From Diabrotica undecimpunctata (taxonomy: Eukaryota > Arthropoda > Insecta > Coleoptera > Chrysomelidae): a DNA stretch of 64,000 nt. This document shows, one piece after another, positions 53,834 to 64,000 of this stretch; the first letter of the stretch is position 1, and the number at the start of each line of letters is the position of its first letter. The stretch is taken from contig NC_092811.1 in the NCBI RefSeq assembly GCF_040954645.1, positions 119,237,343 to 119,301,342 on the forward strand, in the 5' to 3' direction. Both the position numbers and the translations under genes were made by a program. The notes under the pieces are model-generated. The model was given only the letters and a program-made list of their open reading frames with translations, made no database searches and was not told where the DNA came from.

Positions 53834-53880
53834 TTAGGTTAGGTTGGGTTAGGTTAGGTTGGGTTAGTTTAGGTTGAGTT
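53834..53880. repeat. TTAGG/TTGGG pentanucleotide array
   Basis: Nine or so 5-base units in register: TTAGG TTAGG TTGGG TTAGG, repeated, then degenerating through TTTAGG and TTGAG. TTAGG is the ancestral insect telomere repeat. The array lies 41 bp beyond the hAT terminus. Confidence 0.85.
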
Positions 53881-55419
53881 CCCTTCCTGGGCTGTGAGAT
53901 GACCTACCGACGCCGCCTAAAATTGTAAAAATGATTTTTTTTTCTTATTTATTTACACGATTTCCCATCCCAATTAAAAAATTTTGTATTAATAATTGTT
54001 GTACATATTTTTATTACAAACATTTTGATACTAAATTTGTTCGGTAGCTAACTAGTTATAGGTTATAGTCGTATTCTTGGGAGTTTGCTGCTCACCTAAT
54101 GATACGAATGTCATGTTGTGTATATTTTTGCTTATTGTCATTCATAATAATTTATCTTTAAGAGGTTTGAGTTTGATCTGGATGTAGAAACATAAACTAT
54201 AAAATAATCCAATTACACTGACCTGATATGAACTGCGTACGCGAAAATGGCTTAGAAAATTAGCAGCTATCTTCCGTTTTTTGGTCGTTGTAGGTGTATT
54301 ATTTCTCGCTAATAATTTAGCATTTGAAATTCTTGCAATTAATTTTTTTCGATGCGGACGTTCCATTAGTTACTTTTTATTCTTTTTTAAATTTTTTGCC
54401 TTAGTTGTGGTTTACGCCTATATCATATCACTTTTCGTGATGACATTTGTGTTGATTTTTTTGCGTTTCGTTACTAGACTGTTTTGATTTGTTTTTAGGC
54501 TCTTGTTTTAGTCGGCTCTTTTCGGTTTTGATGCCACGAGCTTTTCAGCTTCGGGCCGCTTCTTTTTTTCAACCTGAGTTCCACTTTAAAACAAGAGGCG
54601 CGCTTACAAGCATATGGATATGACGAAATTAACCAAACAACATTTTAACTTTGGTATATTTTTGCAAGTTTGTAATTTTTGATAGGTAGAATTGTCAATG
54701 TATTTTATCAATATGTATTATATCAATGATATGTATATCAACTAAATAACGTCCAACTGTTATATTTTTCTATACTAACTGTCTGGCCCAAGAAGAAGAA
54801 GTTTCAACATAGTGTTCATTCAATATAAAATAATTTCAATTTAGTTTTATATGGGGATATTCGATTGTCTAGTGCAAGTTGAGAATATCCCCCCTGAATT
54901 AGCTGGGCAAATTATCCCCTGGGATATTACCCAATAAAGGAAGAAGAAGAAAAAGATATAATAGGTTATTTGAACGTCAAATAACTGTCAAAGTGAAGTG
55001 TTTTAACTGCTGTAAACTATTATTTTATTCTCCTAATGGGGGACACAACTGTAGAGACGTCTTCGTTAACGCAACTGTTAATAGATAAGAGTGAGGGTTA
55101 TCTGAAAAAAAAATATATAAATTATGGCCACAAAAACTGCCAACAGCTTAGTAGCTTTCTTGGAACTAGAAAAGAAAACTTCTAATTTATATTTAGCTAA
55201 GTACAATATTTAAAATATTTGAATTTATATTGAAAAAGTAAATGTTTAAAATTTATGTAGGTTACATCCCATAACATTGGTTACATTTTACTCAAAAAAC
55301 TGAACATTACAAATATTTTGGAAATAAAAAGTATAGGTAGAAATCGCATTCTTTTATTAAAGCAAATATTTTGGTACATAACCAGGCATTAAAATTGAAA
55401 ATCTAAGGCGTACATATCT
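53881..55419. other. Unannotated DNA between the telomere-like array and the I-like LINE
   Basis: Mostly AT-rich. Short LINE-tail-like AGAAGAAGAAG runs occur at 54790-54801 and 54943-54955, suggesting decayed LINE 3' ends. A basic 74-codon minus-strand frame at 54142-54366 has no recognisable family. No gene is called. Confidence 0.45.
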
Positions 55420-56760
55420 AATCCACCTTTGTGCACTGCTTTGCAGAACAATTCTATTTTTTCAAAGAATTTGGCCAAAGTGGACAAAAATTTGGATTTC
55501 TTTGCTTTCTTCCATAAAACTGAAGTTTTAATACCCACATATAGTGATAACATTAAATTGAGCAACAATATTCTGAGATCTGTTTTGAACTGTTATAGTG
55601 ATGCCACAGTTATATACACGGACGCATCTAAATCAATAGAAGGGACTGGCTGTGCCTATTTTCTACCCTCAGGAGGTTCTGAATTTAAGTAAAAACTTTC
55701 CAATGAGTTTTCAATTTTCTTGGCTGAATCATTGGCCATACTCGAAGCTTTAAAATATGTTAAAAACTCGTTTATTAAAAAATCGTTAATTCTTTCAGAT
55801 TGTCTTTCAGTTTTACAGAACATAAAAAACACTTGTTTGCCCAAAACATTTAGTAATCCTTATATTTTTTAATAAAGGATCAATAAAGCACTTAGCAGAC
55901 TCTGGCTTTAATATAAAATTTATTTGGGTTAAGGCACATATTGGACTCAAAGATAATGAATATGTAGATTACTTAGCTAAAACCAGTATAATATCAGGCA
56001 CTTCATTGTCATATTCTTTATGTGTATCAGATGCCATTACGATTTAAAAAAAAAACAGATATCGACATGGAAAGATCAATGGAATCTTTACTGCTTTACA
56101 AACCAAACAAGATACACCACTTTACAACCAGTTATTCCACAAACTACTTGGTTTAAGAATTTTAAATCTCCACGTAAATATATAACCACCATAAATAGAC
56201 TACGCTTTGGACATACGTGTTATTCAAGCCATTTATATAAAATAAATGTGATTAAAGATAATAATTGCAAACATTGCGGAAAACTGGGTGATCTTGATCA
56301 CATCTTTTTTAAATGTCCTAAGTTTTAACAGTATTCAAACTCTCTCTACAAAAAATTAATTGAATTTAATATGTATGCACCATTCAATATCCAGTCGCTA
56401 CTGGCTACAGGCTCACAACAAATATATAATATCATTATAGATTTCTTGTCAGACACATGCACAGTTCTATAGAATTTGTACGCGAGAATGGAATTTTTCA
56501 TGATCGTGTGGAAATTTAGATTTGTATCCTTTGTTTACCCTAAATGTTATAACACTTTATCCGTGGTCCAGTTTTGTTTGTCTACTAAGAATGTCTTGAT
56601 GGGCCCCTAGACGAGAAGCAAGTGACCCTGTAAGTTTCCTTGTCGTATATTCTTCTATTAATTGTTAGTTTTCTATTAGGGATAGGGTTGTGTATTTGTC
56701 TGATTGGAGAATCTATTGCAACTGAATAAATGACTAATGTTTATGCCATTAAAAAAAAAT
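55420..56760 (+). pseudogene. I-clade LINE relic with RNase H domain
   Basis: The RNase H active-site residues are visible: D in VIYTDASKSIEGTGCAYF, E in FLAESLAILEALKYV, D in SLILSDCLSVLQNIKN, and WVKAHIGLKDNEYVDYLAK with the catalytic His/Asp region, in two frames. A C-terminal Cys/His knuckle follows (NCKHCGKLGDLDHIFFKC). RNase H after RT marks I/R1/LOA-type LINEs. It ends near 56752 in a run of A. The RT part is missing. Confidence 0.87.
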
Positions 56761-57418
56761 ACATATCTAATCATTAGTTATAAAGCAAGTGCTTAGTACG
56801 GGACGTTGGTACGCAGTATGATGTAAAATGTAGATTATTTAATAAATACTATAGTCTTCGCCCAAAGTTATTTTTTTTCTTCTTCTTCTTTCTCTTTATA
56901 AGCAATTCTGCTTGTTCATTGGCGGATTAATACCTCCTATGGAATGTTGTCAGTCCATCTTTTGCACGGTCGTCCGATACTTCTATTGCCGATTGGTGAC
57001 TTATCTCTTGCTATTTTGCTTATGTGGTTATTTCATTCTTTTTTTCTATTTGGTGTCCATTCATTTATACACTGTTTACTATATAAGTTACATTTTCTTC
57101 TAATATCTTTACTTCTCTTTCGATTTCTCCGCGTATTTCCTGTAGTTCTCGGTACTCTCATCTCTGCAGTTTCCAGTAGCCTTTGCATTGTAGCTGTGTC
57201 GGGTCTTGTTTCTGAGGCATATGTCATTATTGGTCTTACACTGGCTTTATAAATTCTTGATTTATGTCAGTGGTATTGTGTATGTCTCACTATATAGTGC
57301 TATTAAGGCATCCTGCCAGTCTATTTGCTTTTTGTACTTGATCTATCACTTCTTTGTCCAGGTCTCCATAGCTAGACAGTGTAATTCACAGGTATTTTAT
57401 TTCCATTACTTGTTCAAT

Positions 57419-58312
57419 CATGCTTGGAGTGAGGCAAGGCTGTATTTTGTCTCCTCTAATCTTCAATCTGTACTCTGAAAGAATATTTATCGAAACTTTG
57501 CACGAAACTAAAAAAAGGTATTCTACTAAATGGTTACCGGCTAAACAACATCAGATATGCAGATGACACCATAGTATTTGCGGACAACTTAGAAGACTTA
57601 CAAGTTCTTATGAACAAAATCACGTATTACAGTCAACAATATGGACTCAATATAAACGTTAAGAAGACAAAGCTTATGATAATTAGCAAGAAAAGGATAT
57701 CAGAAGGTCAACTCTACGTCAACCAATTCCCTGTAGAAAGAGTGACTCACTACAACTACCTCGGCACGATAATCAATGAAGAATAGACCAACAACCAGGA
57801 GATTAGAGCACGCATCGGAAAAGCTAGATCCACCTTCAATCAGATGGGGGCCTTCTTCAAGAGTCACAACCTCTCTCTTGATACAAAAGTAAGAATGCTG
57901 CGATGCTACGTCCTCTCTGTCCTTTTTTATGGTGTTGAATCGTGAACCTTGAACGAAGATATGTGCAGAAAACTGGAAGCATTTGAGATGTGGCTATATC
58001 TGAGAATGCTTAAGATCCAGTGGACTGACCGAGTCACAAATGAGGAGGTCATCAGAAGAATGAATAAGAACTGAGAAATACTGACCACCATCAAATCTCG
58101 AAATGTATCCAGATATGCTCTCCTTCAAGCCATCCTACAAGGAAAAATATTTGGTAAACGAGGTCTAGGAAGAAGAAGAACATCTTGGTTAAAGAACCTT
58201 AGAATCTGGTTCAATACAACATCTGTGCAGATTTTCCGCGCTGCTGCAAATAAGATAAAGATTGCCATGATGATCGCTAACATTCGTAACGGATAGGCAC
58301 ATGAAGAAGAAG
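57419..58312 (+). mobile_element. LINE-A copy inserted in LINE-B copy 3, 11-bp target duplication
   Basis: Direct repeats ACTTGTTCAAT at 57408-57418 and 58313-58323 flank it. It starts abruptly at GVRQGCILSPLIFNLYSERI, has an intact RYADDTIVFADNLEDLQV box, then MIISKKRISEGQLYVN, NYLGTIINEE, AFEMWLYLRMLKIQWTDRVT and GKRGLGRRRTSWLKNLRIWF, and ends CATGAAGAAGAAG. Stops at 57784 and elsewhere, and a deletion around 58110 (the YLGHI..EKY segment is shortened), inactivate it. Confidence 0.95.
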
Positions 58313-59174
58313 ACTTGTTCAATACTGATGCCATCAATTTTTATTTTACATCTGGTAGGTTTTTTGCTGACTACTATTGTTTTAGTTTTCTGATATGAGA
58401 ATGTCATATTAAATTCTCTTTTGCTCTTATGTTAAATCTGGGGACCAGTCTGCAGACTATCTTTATCTTGGGCTATCAATATTGCGTCCTCTGCGTAACA
58501 AAGTATTTTGATTTCTTTGTTTCCCATTCTATATGTTCTTCCTTTGTTAACGCTTTTGATGATCCATGATCAAATTGAAGAGCATGGAGCTCAATGAATC
58601 CCCTTGTCTTATTCCGATGCCTATTTCTATAGATTCTGTAAGTTGACCATCTATTGTGACATCCATTTTGTTGTTTTGGTAGATGTTTTCGATAGTTTTT
58701 ATAATATTTAGGGAAGTTTTTCTATTATACAGAAGATGGATTACATCTTTGAGTCTTACTTTGTCAAATGCTTTCTTTAGGTCAATCGAACACAGAAATG
58801 CGGGTCTATTATACTCTAGTGATTTCTCAATAATTTGCTTTATAACGAATTTTGCATCTGTACACGATCTTCCACTACGAAAAGCCTGTTGTTCCTCTGC
58901 TTTTTTTTATTTATATAAAAATATATAAAAATTGGTCGTCTCATTTATTAGCACTTGTAAATTTTAGCGTAGTATTTAACAAGTTTATACCTCTGTCGTT
59001 TTCTGGCTGTTTTTATCTTCTCTTTTAAAAAGAAAGTGTTTTATAATTTATTTAATTAATGTTGTTAATTGTTCTGTCATTGCTGCTCCACAATATTTCA
59101 GTCGCTTGGTACCCCTCTTTACTTGCTGCTTTTCTGTTCTTCAGGTTTTCAAGTATTTTCCGAACTTCCTGTAC

Positions 59175-59175
<1 letters not shown>

Positions 59176-59209
<34 letters not shown>
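59176..59209. repeat. (TA)n microsatellite inside LINE-B copy 3
   Basis: About 34 bases of TA interrupting the linker-to-RT junction of the LINE coding sequence. Confidence 0.95.
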
Positions 59210-59212
<3 letters not shown>

Positions 59213-59960
59213 CATATATAATAAGTTCTTTATTTTTGTCCATTTCTGGTGTTTTCGGTTCTAGCGTCGTTTGTTCTTCCTCTGCATATAGCTTTTTTAG
59301 GTAGTCAATCCAGGTATCCTTTTCTATGTATTATGGTTCTATTAGTTCCATTACCTTCGTTCTTTGACCTCTTATGAAGCGCCATATTTTCTTTTACAGA
59401 CCGTAAAAATCATGTTACATTTCTTTCGAAAAGCGTTCCCAGTGATCAGTTTTTTATTTTTCTTACAAGTGCATGTGTTTCGTTTCTAATTGTCTTGTAA
59501 TTATGGTATGCCTCTTGTGTTTTGGTTAATACATATTTCAGGTAAGCTTTTTTCTTTTCTTTACATTTTTCCTTCACTTCTGTATAAAGCAATGGAGTTC
59601 TTCACCTTGGGAACGATTTACTTTTATTTATATTTCTTTCACCAGAAACTTCCTTGGCCGAGGCTAAGATATTAGACTTAATTTTTTAACAGCTTTCTTC
59701 GACTCCATCACTTTCTGTGATATATGTATTTCTGCTTTTTTCGGTTATTCTTTTTTGGAATAGGTATCTTGTGGAATCATTCTGTAAGCTTTCGACTTTT
59801 ATCTTTGTGGTGTATTCTGGTATTTTGTTATCACATATTATGTGTTTTCATTCGGATTTTACACAATTCCAATTTATGATCGCTTCCTATTTCTGCTGAT
59901 GATAGTGCTCTTACATCCAAGATTTGGGTGGGGTTTAGATATAAAACTAAATAGATTAAA

Positions 59961-61440
59961 TGTTGGTATAAGTATCATCAGAGGGATTGTTTTTTTGCTG
60001 ATAAGAGCAGACCATTAAAATATCCGGTAAATGCCCAACTGATAGTGACGAATGGATCACAGCTGATCTAAAAAGTCAGCCAGCTCTGTCAGCGAATACT
60101 ACTTCCTACGTCGATGAAAACAGCGTAAATCGTTTAATCCCCGGTAATATATGGCGTATTATGGAAGTACGTTATATAGCACAAGCAGGCGAGTATGGGC
60201 CGCTTCGGCTAAATGATCAAAGTTCATTTCCGACGTCACTGTCGGTAAGCGTTGAATCTGTATTGCCAACCAAGCCTGAACCTTTGCCAAGACCGGGACC
60301 AATATGGCTGCGGCCATTACGTTGAAACATCGGGTTAGAATCTATGGAGAAGCTATGAGCATATTAACGTGTGTATTAAAAACGGCGGGGGTAGGCGTGG
60401 CTAACGATGATACCAATATGGCGGTGGGATCATGGCCGGACTTAATAATATTAAAACTACTATAAAAATATGACTAGTTATTAAGAAGATTTAATCATAA
60501 TCTAAAAAGTGCATGATTTATTTATCCCGCGGTAGACACTCAAAACACGATATATTATACATAAAGATAAATTAATACAGTCAAATACTATTAATTTATT
60601 CTCTGAAGTACGGGCCATTACTTTATTTACATATTTGTATACTAACCTGTAGAACGGTATTCCTGAAGATTTTTTATTAACATTGCTTCTGCTACTGCAA
60701 CTACGTTGAGAACAAGAAACCAGTATTATGATCACAATATATTATTACAGTTTCTATAAAAGTATTATAAAACTAAAAATATTCAAAAAACAACAAACGT
60801 AAACAAACATATATATACGATCTGTCAAAAGTGTCAAAACAATCTTAACGATATGGCCGAAGTGAGTCGATATGGTCGTTTTTAGTCACGTGATGCCCTC
60901 TCCATAGATGCGTTGAAAGAATCTAAATTACTAACTGTTAAAGTTCAACTTTTCTTCACCAGTTGTCACTAGTCATCCGCCATTTTTAAATCCACAATAA
61001 TTTAAGTTATTTAGCTCTCAATTATTCTTTTCTTCCGTCTGTCAAATCTTCTTCTTTTCCGCAACCGTCAGCTGTCAAATTTTCTTTTTCCGTCTATCAA
61101 TTATTGTTTTTCAACAGCGTCAGCTGTCAAATTTTCTTTTTCCGTCTGTTAAATCTTCTTCTTTTCCGCATCGATAAAATTTTCTTAAAAAGAGGTAGGT
61201 CTGAAATCTAGTCTTATCTGGTCGGCAAAAAAGCAATGAAGCAGGAGAGGGGATGAAGTTGTAATGAGGAGGGCTTCTGAAATTAGCCTGGCGGTATTAT
61301 ATAGGCAACCTTTTAAAGCCAGAACTCAAAATTATAATTTTTTGCAGTTTTGGCACTATTGAACTAGATGTACAATATGTTTTATTGTCTGTTTGTTTAG
61401 CTTATTATAATTTCCTCCAGAATTAATTATAATAATTATT
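59961..61440. other. GC-richer then AT-rich stretch, no gene recognised
   Basis: From 60030 to 60460 base composition rises and no open frame of note is present; 60820-60970 contains CTGTCAAAAGTGTCAAAA and ATGGCCGAAGTGAGTCG. This could be a promoter or first-exon region of a host gene, or an unidentified repeat. I could not assign the missing kelch start exon here. Confidence 0.4.
61033..61170. repeat. Short tandem repeats around CAGCTGTCAAATTTTC
   Basis: CGTCAGCTGTCAAATTTTCT occurs at 61066 and 61118 (52-bp spacing), with related CGTCTGTCAAATCTTCTTCT at 61036 and a CGTCTGTTAAATCTTCTTCT copy at 61144. Each unit ends in TTTTCCG. The TGTCAAA core also recurs at 60829 and 24290-24300. Confidence 0.7.
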
Positions 61441-61444
61441 TATA

Positions 61445-63913
61445 GGGATAATTATCCAGAACAAGTTCGTCCTCATCCTCGAGCAGAAGCTAAAAAAGAA
61501 GGAAGAGTAACGAACAGAAAACGTAAAAGTCAAATATTAACAAATACACCTAATAAAGACTCACTAATTGCTAATCTAAAAGTAAGTCATGAGAAAAACG
61601 CAACTAGAAAACGCGGTGAAATAAATACCTTTAAAAAAATGTGGTAGAAAAAAAATGTCTATCTTACATAAAAGGATTCACAAACAGACATCAGCGTCAG
61701 AAAACGAAGTGTCGCCTAATAAAGATGAAAATAACACAATCAAAGACACGTTAATTTCAAGGCATGGAATATTCTTCTGGCTCAGAAAAATCGGAAGAAT
61801 CTTTCTCTTGCGCTGATATTAAATGAAGTATGGGATCGTTTATAAGTAATCAAGAAGAGATATCCCAAATGGATTACGACGATAATATGGAAATAAACGT
61901 TGGAGATTATAATCTTATTAAAGAAAGTGTATCAAAAGGCACAGAAATAATGTCTATAGGACATATTACTGGTAAAATTGAAACTACAGTATAAGTTACT
62001 GTAGTTTATTTCCCAAGTTCACATTTATTTCCTCCAATGAAATTTACAGGGTGAGTCATAACTATTGGGACATAGACTAAGGAAAGGTTATTTGGACCAA
62101 AATATGGCTATTGGGCCAAATATGCCTTTATAAAATGTTGCTGAGAAAAAAGATACAGGGTGTTAAAGTTAATTTTTGTTTTTCGTTTTTTGCTAATAGT
62201 TTCCCTGTATATTTATAAATTGCTATTAAAATTGGCACAGAGGCATAATCTTAGACAAGAAATAGTATTTTATTTACAATTCCACTATCAAATACCAAAC
62301 TAATAAACAAAGTTGCAACTAACGTAAGGTTTCCGTTTTGACGATAAATCAAAACTAAACACACTTTAACTTAAAAGAACTCGCAAAAACTCAAACCAAA
62401 TGTTCTACATGGTCTCCTCCTATTTTTATGCCTTTTCTAATTCTTTTTATAAAGGATTTTCGGACGTTAAAAAAAATATTATTCTGTCTCCTTATAAGAT
62501 TAGCTGCATTTTGAATGTATCTCCAAAGTTCGCCTCGTGTATTAATTTCATTGGCATAAACTAAGGACTTCATATGTCTCCAAAAATAAAAATTTAGCGG
62601 GTTGTACTCAGGACTTCTTGGTGGCCATTGAAAATCACTGTCTCTGCCAATCCATCGTTGAGGAAATACGTCATTAAGATGATTTCTAACAGCTAATGAA
62701 AAATGAAGTGGCGCTCGATCCTGCATAAACCACATTTTTCTTCTTACATCCAGTGACAGATCATCTAAAATATCACTAAGAGTATTTTCCAAAAAGAATA
62801 AATAAGAATCTCCATTTAAATTCGGAGGAAGAACATAAGGCCCTAGTAGTTGGTCGCCTATAATGCCACACCAAATATTCAATTTAAACTCATGCTGAAA
62901 ATGTCCAGCTTTAATAGCATGCGGGTTTTCTTCTTCCCAATAATGATTATTTCGCCAATTAAAAACCCCTCATCTGGTAAAAGTTGCTTCGTCGGTGAAC
63001 ACAATATTCTTAATAAAGTGTCTGTCATTGCGATGTTTATTCAGAATACGTTGGTAAAACTGTAACCGTCGTGGAAGATCTGTTGGAAGTAAATTTTGAA
63101 CAGGAGTGAAGTGATAAGGATGGAGGTTCTCTTTTTTTTAGAATTCTAACAATAGACGACTGACTTACTCCTGTTGCTGCTGATAGATGTCGTGAACTTA
63201 TTTCAGGATTTTCATCTACTCGAACCAAAAGTTCTGTCACTGTCACATCAAAAATTTTTGACTCTGAACAAATGACATTTACCAACAACAATTATCTGAC
63301 AGTCCAAAGCATACTTTTCATAAATGAAATAATATTTGAAATCCTTTTTTAAGACTCTAAGCAGTTCGACTGCGTTTTTATCGAAAACGGTTGAAATTAT
63401 CATGTTTAAACAAGAGTACCAATTTTACGTAATAATGATGTTTACGTTATATTTTCTAAGAAAAATTACTAAAAAGTTTCATCAGAAAAAGTTTAGACTC
63501 AATTTGATCATTAGGAATGATCCACGTGGCGCCCTCTATGACAAAACGTAAAATTGTAAATAAAATACTATTTCTTGTCTAAGATTATGCCTCTGTGCCA
63601 ATTTTGATAGCAATTTATAAATATACAGGGAAACTATTAGCAAAAAACGAAAAACAAAAATTAACTTTAACACCCTGTATCTTTTTTCTCGGCCATTTTA
63701 TTAAGGCATATTTGGCCCAATAGCCATATTTTGGTCCAAATAACCTGTCCTTAGTCTATGTCCCAATAGTTATGACTCACCCTGTACATATTTAATATCT
63801 CCCGAGTTGTTTTAAAATCACCAACTCCCAAATTTTTAGGCCAGACAGCACGCAGAAGTGAAATGCTGGTTTTTCTCGGAGATTTTCAAAATTATTACGA
63901 TGTATTAAAATAA
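61445..63913 (+). pseudogene. Pogo-type transposase C-terminal relic, split by a mariner
   Basis: From 61447: DNYPEQVRPHPRAEAKKEGR, RKRKSQILTNTPNKDSLIAN, an acidic serine-rich region, then INVGDYNLIKESVSKGTEIM, IGHITGKIETT and FPSSHLFPPMKF. After the mariner (62047-63784) the frame resumes with NISRVVLKSPTPKFLGQTAR, RSEMLVFLGDF and a stop at 63911-63913. This is the C-terminal domain found after the DDE endonuclease in many insect pogo/Tigger-like proteins (PxPKA..RK, TDTPEK, GDYVLVK, G.T.RRSE..F). The catalytic part is not in the window upstream. Frame damage occurs near 61645-61840. Confidence 0.8.
62047..63784 (-). mobile_element. Tc1/mariner element, family M2 copy 2
   Basis: Ends CAGGGTGAGTCATAACTATT and its inverted partner are flanked by TA (62045-62046, 63785-63786). 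Inverted repeats of roughly 100 bp or more include GGTTATTTGGACCAAAATAT. The minus-strand transposase is readable from SRHLSAATGVSQSSIVRILK through a 163-codon frame (62882-62391): NIWCGIIGDQLLGPYVLPPN, FLENTLSDILDDLSLDVRRK, MQDRAPLHFSLAVRNHLN, RWIGRDSDFQWPPRSPEYNP. The second aspartate is present but the G of DGAP is R, and the third position reads PLN instead of PLD. The N-terminal region is deleted compared with copy 1. Non-functional. Confidence 0.94.
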
Positions 63914-64000
63914 ATGGTATCCACTGGTACTGTTTGACAAATATACTACTGTTTTAAAGAAAAACTCACTTCTTTTACTTCTAGATAGAATATTTTCAGT
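63914..64000. other. Window end, nothing recognised
   Basis: Short AT-rich remainder after the pogo-type stop codon. Confidence 0.5.

Larger units (their letters stand above)
56880..59960 (-). pseudogene. LINE-B copy 3, split by LINE-A and a TA repeat
   Basis: Right to left: end of the APE endonuclease (LNPTQILDVRALSSAEIGSD, about 59935-59865), linker, RT start EEVRKILENLKNRKAAS-like (about 59150) with an expanded TA run just before it, decayed RT (mirror of copy 2) to 58430, ISIEQ, then beyond the inserted LINE-A the C-terminal TYASETRPDTATMQRLLETA (57230-57150). It ends in GAAAGAAGAAGAAG near 56880-56893. This is the only LINE-B copy here reaching back into the endonuclease. It has many indels and is dead. 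Confidence 0.88.

Noticed and set aside
57206..57478. Plus-strand 90-codon frame across the LINE-B/LINE-A junction
   Set aside because: Artificial fusion of antisense LINE-B with the first codons of inserted LINE-A.
60300..60960. Start exon of KLHL10 or of another host gene (ATGGCC-containing region)
   Set aside because: ATGGCCGAAGTGAGTCG is on the plus strand and stops after ten codons; no frame could be connected to exon a.
1..64000. tRNA, rRNA, CRISPR or prokaryotic features
   Set aside because: No B-box, rRNA core or spaced direct-repeat arrays were found; gene structure is eukaryotic.

Overview
The window looks like AT-rich insect nuclear DNA from a genome with large, transposon-filled introns, probably a beetle (the order is inference). 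Three things support this: a spliced kelch-like gene whose eight exons are spread over 34 kb, one exon of the neuronal calcium sensor Frequenin, and a dense, multiply nested population of arthropod-type mobile elements (LINEs, piggyBac, Tc1/mariner, hAT, PIF/Harbinger, pogo, Penelope). I see no bacterial operons, CRISPR arrays, rRNA or tRNA genes.

Host genes. (1) A 79-nt exon at 5407-5485 (+) encodes an EF-hand segment diagnostic of Frequenin/NCS-1. No other Frequenin exon was found in the window. (2) A kelch-like gene best matching KLHL10 runs on the minus strand from 48139 down to 14036. Its eight coding exons (47908-48139, 45460-45685, 28331-28510, 28115-28273, 25545-25723, 23614-23898, 17015-17323, 14036-14223) have canonical GT/AG sites and matching phases, and join into one uninterrupted frame of 585 codons plus stop. 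They cover BTB, BACK and six kelch blades; only the N-terminal start exon is missing. If the remaining Frequenin exons lie beyond 64 kb, the kelch gene is nested antisense in a Frequenin intron.

Layout. 1-5 kb: LINE 3' end, a piggyBac relic split by a LINE fragment, and a decayed DUF7869-like gene. 5.4-14 kb: Frequenin exon and its AT-rich downstream intron with a tandem duplication, a palindrome, LINE relics and hammerhead-like hairpins. 14-28.5 kb: kelch exons h to c, separated by a second LINE-split piggyBac, a mariner with long terminal repeats and several LINE fragments. 28.5-45.4 kb: a 16.9-kb kelch intron holding a Jockey-like LINE with a triplicated segment, a 3.45-kb foldback element, a three-layer nest (unknown element, LINE, Penelope), a 2.9-kb LINE and a mariner carrying a Harbinger. 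45.4-48.1 kb: kelch exons b and a, between which sits an apparently intact DD41D mariner with a 359-residue transposase. 48-64 kb: R1-like LINE, a hAT split by a LINE, a TTAGG-like array, an I-like LINE with RNase H, a LINE split by another LINE, and a pogo-like transposase tail split by a second copy of the 42.7-kb mariner.

Several insertions are delimited exactly by target-site duplications, which gives an insertion order. One LINE family (called LINE-A here) is the commonest invader. Its 3' ends carry GAAGAA-type tails, and four of its copies have 11- or 15-bp target duplications. Almost all elements are broken; the mariner at 45737-47757 is the exception. In the entries 'LINE-A', 'LINE-B', 'LINE-C' and 'LINE-D' are labels local to this window.
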